This document shows, one piece after another, positions 60,926 through 64,000 of a DNA stretch of 64,000 nucleotides; positions within the stretch are counted from its first letter, which is position 1; each line of letters opens with the position of its first letter. The stretch is from positions 1,178,001 through 1,242,000 of the forward strand of contig NZ_CP030064.1 of assembly GCF_003990725.2 (NCBI RefSeq), in the 5' to 3' direction. A model generated the notes under the pieces. The model did no database searches. It worked only from the letters and a program-made list of their open reading frames with translations, and was not told where the DNA came from. The DNA is from Halorubrum sp. PV6 (GTDB lineage Archaea > Halobacteriota > Halobacteria > Halobacteriales > Haloferacaceae). A program made the position numbers and the translations under genes.

Positions 60926-61345
60926 ATGGTATCTCGCGTGCTGGTGCCGATAGACGAGTCGGAGATGGCCGAGCGCGCGCTGCGCTTCGCGCTCGATGCG
61001 CACCCGGACGCCGAGTTCGTCGTGCTCCACGTCGTGGGCGAGCCCTCCTCGATGATGGGCAGCGCGGCGGGGCTCGCGCTCGCGGACGACTGGCGGTCGG
61101 CGGCGGAAGAACAGGCGCGCGGCCTGTTCGACCACGCCCGCGAGATCGCCGCCGAGCGCGGCGTGGAGATCGGCACCGAGGTGGTCGCCGGCCACCCGGC
61201 GCGGGCGGTCGTCCAGATGAGCGACGAGTTCGACGTCGTCGTCGTCGGGAGCCACAGCGGGACGCTCGCGGACCGCCTGCTCGTGGGCAACGTCGCCGAG
61301 AAGATCGTTCGCGGCTCCGCGGCGCCCGTGACCGTCGTTCGCTGA
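60926..61345 (+). CDS. Universal stress protein (UspA family)
   Basis: 139 residues from the ATG at 60926 (MVSRVLVPIDESEMAERALR). The core includes FVVLHVVGEPSSMMGSAAGL, VAGHPARAVVQMSDEFDVVV and the nucleotide loop VGSHSGTLADRLLVGNVAE; SGT replaces the HGR of classic UspA. The C-terminus SAAPVTVVR is standard. It is a single-domain form, shorter than the copy at 27083. Role in stress survival is by family only. Confidence 0.88.
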   Translation: MVSRVLVPIDESEMAERALRFALDAHPDAEFVVLHVVGEPSSMMGSAAGLALADDWRSAAEEQARGLFDHAREIAAERGVEIGTEVVAGHPARAVVQMSDEFDVVVVGSHSGTLADRLLVGNVAEKIVRGSAAPVTVVR

Positions 61346-61471
61346 CGCGGCACAGCGGACCTCAGCGCGGCTTCGTGAGCGGCGCGGCGGCGTCTCGCCG
61401 CGAGTTGACGACTGATCACTCGGTGCGCGAATACTCGCCGTATCCGAGTACTAAACACCTTATATTCGTAT

Positions 61472-61520
61472 TACTACTTGATCGACGACCGTAGTGAATA
61501 TACGAAGTGTTCAAGTAGTA
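61472..61520. promoter_or_regulatory. Perfect 10-bp inverted repeat in a promoter/leader region
   Basis: TACTACTTGA (61472-61481) and TCAAGTAGTA (61511-61520) are exact reverse complements with a 29-nt spacer. A TATA box (CCTTATATTC, about 61459-61467) lies just upstream, so the left arm is near the start site and the right arm 23 nt before the gene start at 61543. A regulator site or RNA hairpin is possible. Confidence 0.6.
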
Positions 61521-61542
61521 TGTCCAAGAATAACGGAGTATG

Positions 61543-61797
61543 ATGTCCGGAACCAACGCGTACACGGTAATTTCCGAGCAGAACGATCACGATTGCACCA
61601 CGGTACGTGCACATCCACGCAACGAGACCTTCCACGTCGTCGAGTACGCGGACGAGGACGCGCGCGAGCGCGTCGCGGACCTCCCGGTCGGATCGGTCGT
61701 CAAGATGGAACTGTCGCGCGCGGGTCGCCGGAGCAACGTCTGGCGCGCCGAGTCGGTCCGGACGGCCCACACCGACGGCGGCACGACGGGGGAGTAG
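61543..61797 (+). CDS. Small haloarchaeal protein of unknown function
   Basis: 84 residues from the ATG at 61543 (MSGTNAYTVISEQNDHDCTT; a second ATG is 3 bp upstream). The remainder is VRAHPRNETFHVVEYADEDA, then RERVADLPVGSVVKMELSRA and GRRSNVWRAESVRTAHTDGG, which reads as a small beta-barrel (OB or SH3-like). No motif allows a function. A 10-bp inverted repeat sits before it. It is probably expressed alone, because the flanking genes are UspA (198 bp upstream) and the convergent ilvD. Confidence 0.7.
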   Translation: MSGTNAYTVISEQNDHDCTTVRAHPRNETFHVVEYADEDARERVADLPVGSVVKMELSRAGRRSNVWRAESVRTAHTDGGTTGE

Positions 61798-61825
61798 AGG
61801 GGAGGAACCGCGCCGCGGCGACCGC

Positions 61826-61871
61826 CGACTACTTATAAACGAAAGTTGGTACGCGTTCGACTACTTATAAA
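61826..61871. repeat. 14-bp direct repeat at the ilvD 3' end, period 32 bp
   Basis: CGACTACTTATAAA occurs at 61826-61839 and 61858-61871. The second copy contains the ilvD stop codon (minus strand). It looks like a partial duplication of the gene's end. Confidence 0.6.
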
Positions 61872-63652
61872 TCGCGGGTCAGCCGCGGGTTCGTCACGGC
61901 GCCGTCGGACGCGCCGGCGAAGTCGCGGGCGTACTTCGCGAGGACGCCGCCCGCGTACTGCGGTTCCGGCGCCTCCCACGCCTCGCGCCGCTCGGCGAGT
62001 TCGTCTTCGGTGAGGTCGACGGTCAGGTCGCGCTCGGGGATGTCGACCGTGACGTGGTCGCCGTCCTCGATGAGCCCGATCGGGCCGCCGTCTGCGGCCT
62101 CCGGCGCGACGTGGCCGATCATCGGGCCGCGCGTGCCGCCCGAGAACCGACCGTCGGTGAGCAGCGCCACGTCCTCCTCGTGGCCCGCGCCGACGACGGC
62201 GGCGGTGACGCCGAGCATCTCGCGCATGCCGGGGCCGCCGGTCGGTCCCTCGTTGCGGATCACGATCACGTCGCCGGAGTCGATGGCGCCCGACTGGACG
62301 TACTCCATCGCGTCCTCCTCGTTTTCGAACACGCGCGCCGGCCCCTCGTGGTAGAAGGCGTCGTCGCCGGTCACCTTCAGCACGGCGCCCTCGGGCGCGA
62401 GATTGCCTTTGAGAATCTTGATCGCGCCCTCCGCCTCCTTCGGGTCCTCGACGGGGTAGAGGAAGTCCGCCTCGGTCTCCGATTCCGGCGGGAGCGTGCC
62501 GTTCGCTTCCAGTTCCGCCACCTCATCGGCGAGGGTACGACCGGTGACGGTCATCGCGTCGCCGTGGAGCAGGTCGGCCTCCAAGAGCCGTCGGAGGACC
62601 ACCGGAACCCCGCCGAGTTCGTGGAGGTCGTTCATGACGCGGGTGCCGCCGGGCTGGAGGTTCGCGATCTTCGGGGTGCGCCGCGAAATCTCGTCGAAGT
62701 CCTCGATCGCAAGATCCACGTCGGCCTCGGCGGCCAGCGCGAGCAGGTGGAGGACCGCGTTCGTGGAGCCGCCGATGGCGGTCTGCAGTGCGATCGCGTT
62801 CTCGAACGACTTCCGCGAGAGGATATCCGAGGGACGGCGGTCGTTCTCGATGCAGTCCATGGCGAGTTCGCCGGCGCGCTCGGCGACCTCGTAGCGCTCC
62901 GGGTCCTCGGCGGGCGCGGAGGCGGAGCCGAGCGGGGCCATCCCGAGCGCCTCGGCGATGGAGGCCATCGTGTTCGCCGTGAACATCCCGCCACAGGAGC
63001 CCGCGCCGGGGCAGGCGTGGCGCTCCAACTCGTCGAGCTCCTCGCCGCTCATGTCGCCCTCGGCGTAGGCGCCGACGCCCTCGAACACCTGCACGATGGT
63101 CACGTCGCGACCGTCGTGCTGGCCGGGCATGATCGAACCGCCGTAGAGGAACACCGAGGGGAGGTCGGTGCGGATCGCGGCCATCAGCATACCGGGGAGG
63201 TTCTTATCGCAGCCCGCGACCGTCACCAGCGCGTCCATCCGCTCGCCGAAGGAGACGAGCTCGACGCTGTCGGCGATCACTTCACGGGAGATGAGGCTCG
63301 CTTTCATCCCCTCGGTCCCCATCGAGATGGCGTCGGAGATGGTGATCGTGCCGAACTCGATCGGCATCCCGCCCGCGCCGTCGACGCCCTCGATGGCGGC
63401 GTCCGCCACGTCGTCGAGGTGGACGTTACACGGCGTGATGTCGGCCGCCGGGTTCGGGACGCCGATGATGGGCGAAGACAGGTCCTCGTCGTCGAACCCC
63501 ATCGCTCGGAACATCGCGCGGTGCGGGGCCTTGTCCGCCCCCTCCGTCACGTCTCTGCTCCGCAGGCTCTCGTCTTTCTCGCCCGCGAACCGGTCCGCGT
63601 CGTCGCGGCGTCGGGAGCCGTCTCCCTCCGACCGCGGCTGCTGGTCGCTCAT
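61865..63652 (-). CDS. ilvD: Dihydroxy-acid dehydratase
   Basis: 595 residues. The Fe-S cluster ligands are in [14 protein letters not shown] (C75), [11 protein letters not shown] and [18 protein letters not shown]; the C-terminal domain has [20 protein letters not shown]. It converts 2,3-dihydroxy-acids into 2-oxoacids, the third step of valine/isoleucine synthesis. The longer N-terminus with [20 protein letters not shown] and the acid tail LTRDL are haloarchaeal features. No other ilv gene is adjacent here. Confidence 0.95.
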   Translation of the reverse strand: MSDQQPRSEGDGSRRRDDADRFAGEKDESLRSRDVTEGADKAPHRAMFRAMGFDDEDLSSPIIGVPNPAADITPCNVHLDDVADAAIEGVDGAGGMPIEFGTITISDAISMGTEGMKASLISREVIADSVELVSFGERMDALVTVAGCDKNLPGMLMAAIRTDLPSVFLYGGSIMPGQHDGRDVTIVQVFEGVGAYAEGDMSGEELDELERHACPGAGSCGGMFTANTMASIAEALGMAPLGSASAPAEDPERYEVAERAGELAMDCIENDRRPSDILSRKSFENAIALQTAIGGSTNAVLHLLALAAEADVDLAIEDFDEISRRTPKIANLQPGGTRVMNDLHELGGVPVVLRRLLEADLLHGDAMTVTGRTLADEVAELEANGTLPPESETEADFLYPVEDPKEAEGAIKILKGNLAPEGAVLKVTGDDAFYHEGPARVFENEEDAMEYVQSGAIDSGDVIVIRNEGPTGGPGMREMLGVTAAVVGAGHEEDVALLTDGRFSGGTRGPMIGHVAPEAADGGPIGLIEDGDHVTVDIPERDLTVDLTEDELAERREAWEAPEPQYAGGVLAKYARDFAGASDGAVTNPRLTRDL

Positions 63653-63735
63653 ACCTCACCGTGTCGCTCGGGGGTATTAAACGACCGCAACGAAACAAGG
63701 GTTGCTTGGCGAGGCGAACCGGTTCGGGGCGGGAG

Positions 63736-64000
63736 TCAGGCTCCCGCCTTGATCTCAACCCGGTACCCGAACGGGTCCCGAACGTACACCGCCGGCGACT
63801 CCCCCGTCGCGCCGAGCGGTTCGTCGAGCGACTTCTCGATTTCCACGCCGGCGGCCGCCAACTCGGCCTCGATTTCGTCGGCCGACTCCTCGACGCCGAC
63901 GGCGACGTGGTCGTAGTTCGTCGCCGTCGGCGGTTCGAAATCCGCGGTCGGCCAGCAGTGGATCACGGCGGTCGGCGACAGCCGCACGTCGAAAAAGGGC
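63736..64000 (-). CDS. VOC family (glyoxalase-like) protein, partial at window end
   Basis: The open frame runs to the window edge, so the N-terminus is missing. About 88 residues remain: FFDVRLSPTAVIHCWPTADF, TNYDHVAVGVEESADEIEAE, LAAAGVEIEKSLDEPL and SPAVYVRDPFGYRVEIKAGA. DHVAVGV with the ending RDPFGYRVEI is the VOC metal-binding pattern (His and Glu ligands). It could be a dioxygenase, glyoxalase or resistance protein; too little is visible to choose. Confidence 0.72.
   Translation of the reverse strand, partial: PFFDVRLSPTAVIHCWPTADFEPPTATNYDHVAVGVEESADEIEAELAAAGVEIEKSLDEPLGATGESPAVYVRDPFGYRVEIKAGA

Noticed and set aside
62054-63916. 620-codon frame on the plus strand over ilvD
   Set aside because: Antisense shadow of a strongly recognised gene.

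Overview
The window is chromosomal DNA of a haloarchaeon (class Halobacteria), most likely a Halorubrum-like organism (the genus is inferred). The evidence is very high GC with GC-rich third codon positions, extremely acidic proteins (proteasome, FtsY, prefoldin and GyrA tails), TATA boxes about 25 nt before start codons (leaderless genes), and archaeal information-processing genes: TFS, aCPSF1/FttA, RNase P proteins Rnp2 and Rnp3, aIF6, aIF2-beta, L31e, L39e, LX, prefoldin, and an initiator tRNA with an A1-U72 pair.

Layout. 1-2422: 3' end of gyrA, a peroxiredoxin, tatA, tRNA-Arg(CCT) and a DUF1405 membrane protein. 2567-12030: a type IV pilus locus, with a very long PilB-type ATPase, a PilC-type platform protein and five overlapping genes for small pilin-like single-span proteins. 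12089-15890: alaX, tfs, two unknown proteins, methylglyoxal synthase and a separate type IV pilin. 15927-22246: aCPSF1, an SDR, and a psmA-rnp2-methyltransferase-rnp3 operon. 22418-31229: metabolism and housekeeping (DUF357, DJ-1/PfpI, coaBC, DUF5797-gatA-gatC, UspA, aminotransferase, ribH, msrA, an M20 peptidase). 31335-34437: the translation cluster rpl39e-rpl31e-aif6, then rplX-pfdA-ftsY. 34477-38811: acyl-CoA synthetase, tRNA-iMet, aIF2-beta, and a tyrosine recombinase paired with a ribbon-helix-helix protein. 39391-43879: a HisG-like protein, a 580-residue coiled-coil protein, an MBL-fold hydrolase and KDPG aldolase. 44058-52933: binding protein and permease of a molybdate/tungstate-type transporter without its ATPase, two glycosyltransferases, a sulfatase-like protein, a UPF0104-type flippase-like protein, DUF2237, a Tat-exported tandem HU protein and DUF2070. 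53280-64000: nnr-moaC, a Cys-type formate dehydrogenase alpha subunit, gcvT, signal peptidase I, a NYN protein, UspA, a small haloarchaeal protein, ilvD and a partial VOC protein.

Most of the window is conserved chromosomal core. There is no CRISPR array, IS element or obvious prophage. The least ordinary feature is the gene at 49466-50188: two HU-type DNA-bending domains behind a twin-arginine signal peptide, with two cysteines and an internal repeat that is nearly identical at DNA level. This suggests a DNA-binding protein that works outside the cell. Second-tier items are the recombinase/RHH pair with an inverted repeat upstream, several perfect palindromes in promoter regions, a possible TTG-started small ORF ahead of aCPSF1, and duplicated gene 3' ends after the formate dehydrogenase and ilvD genes.

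The whole window was read by eye. Family names come from motif recognition and memory; no database search was run, and DUF numbers in particular are recollections.
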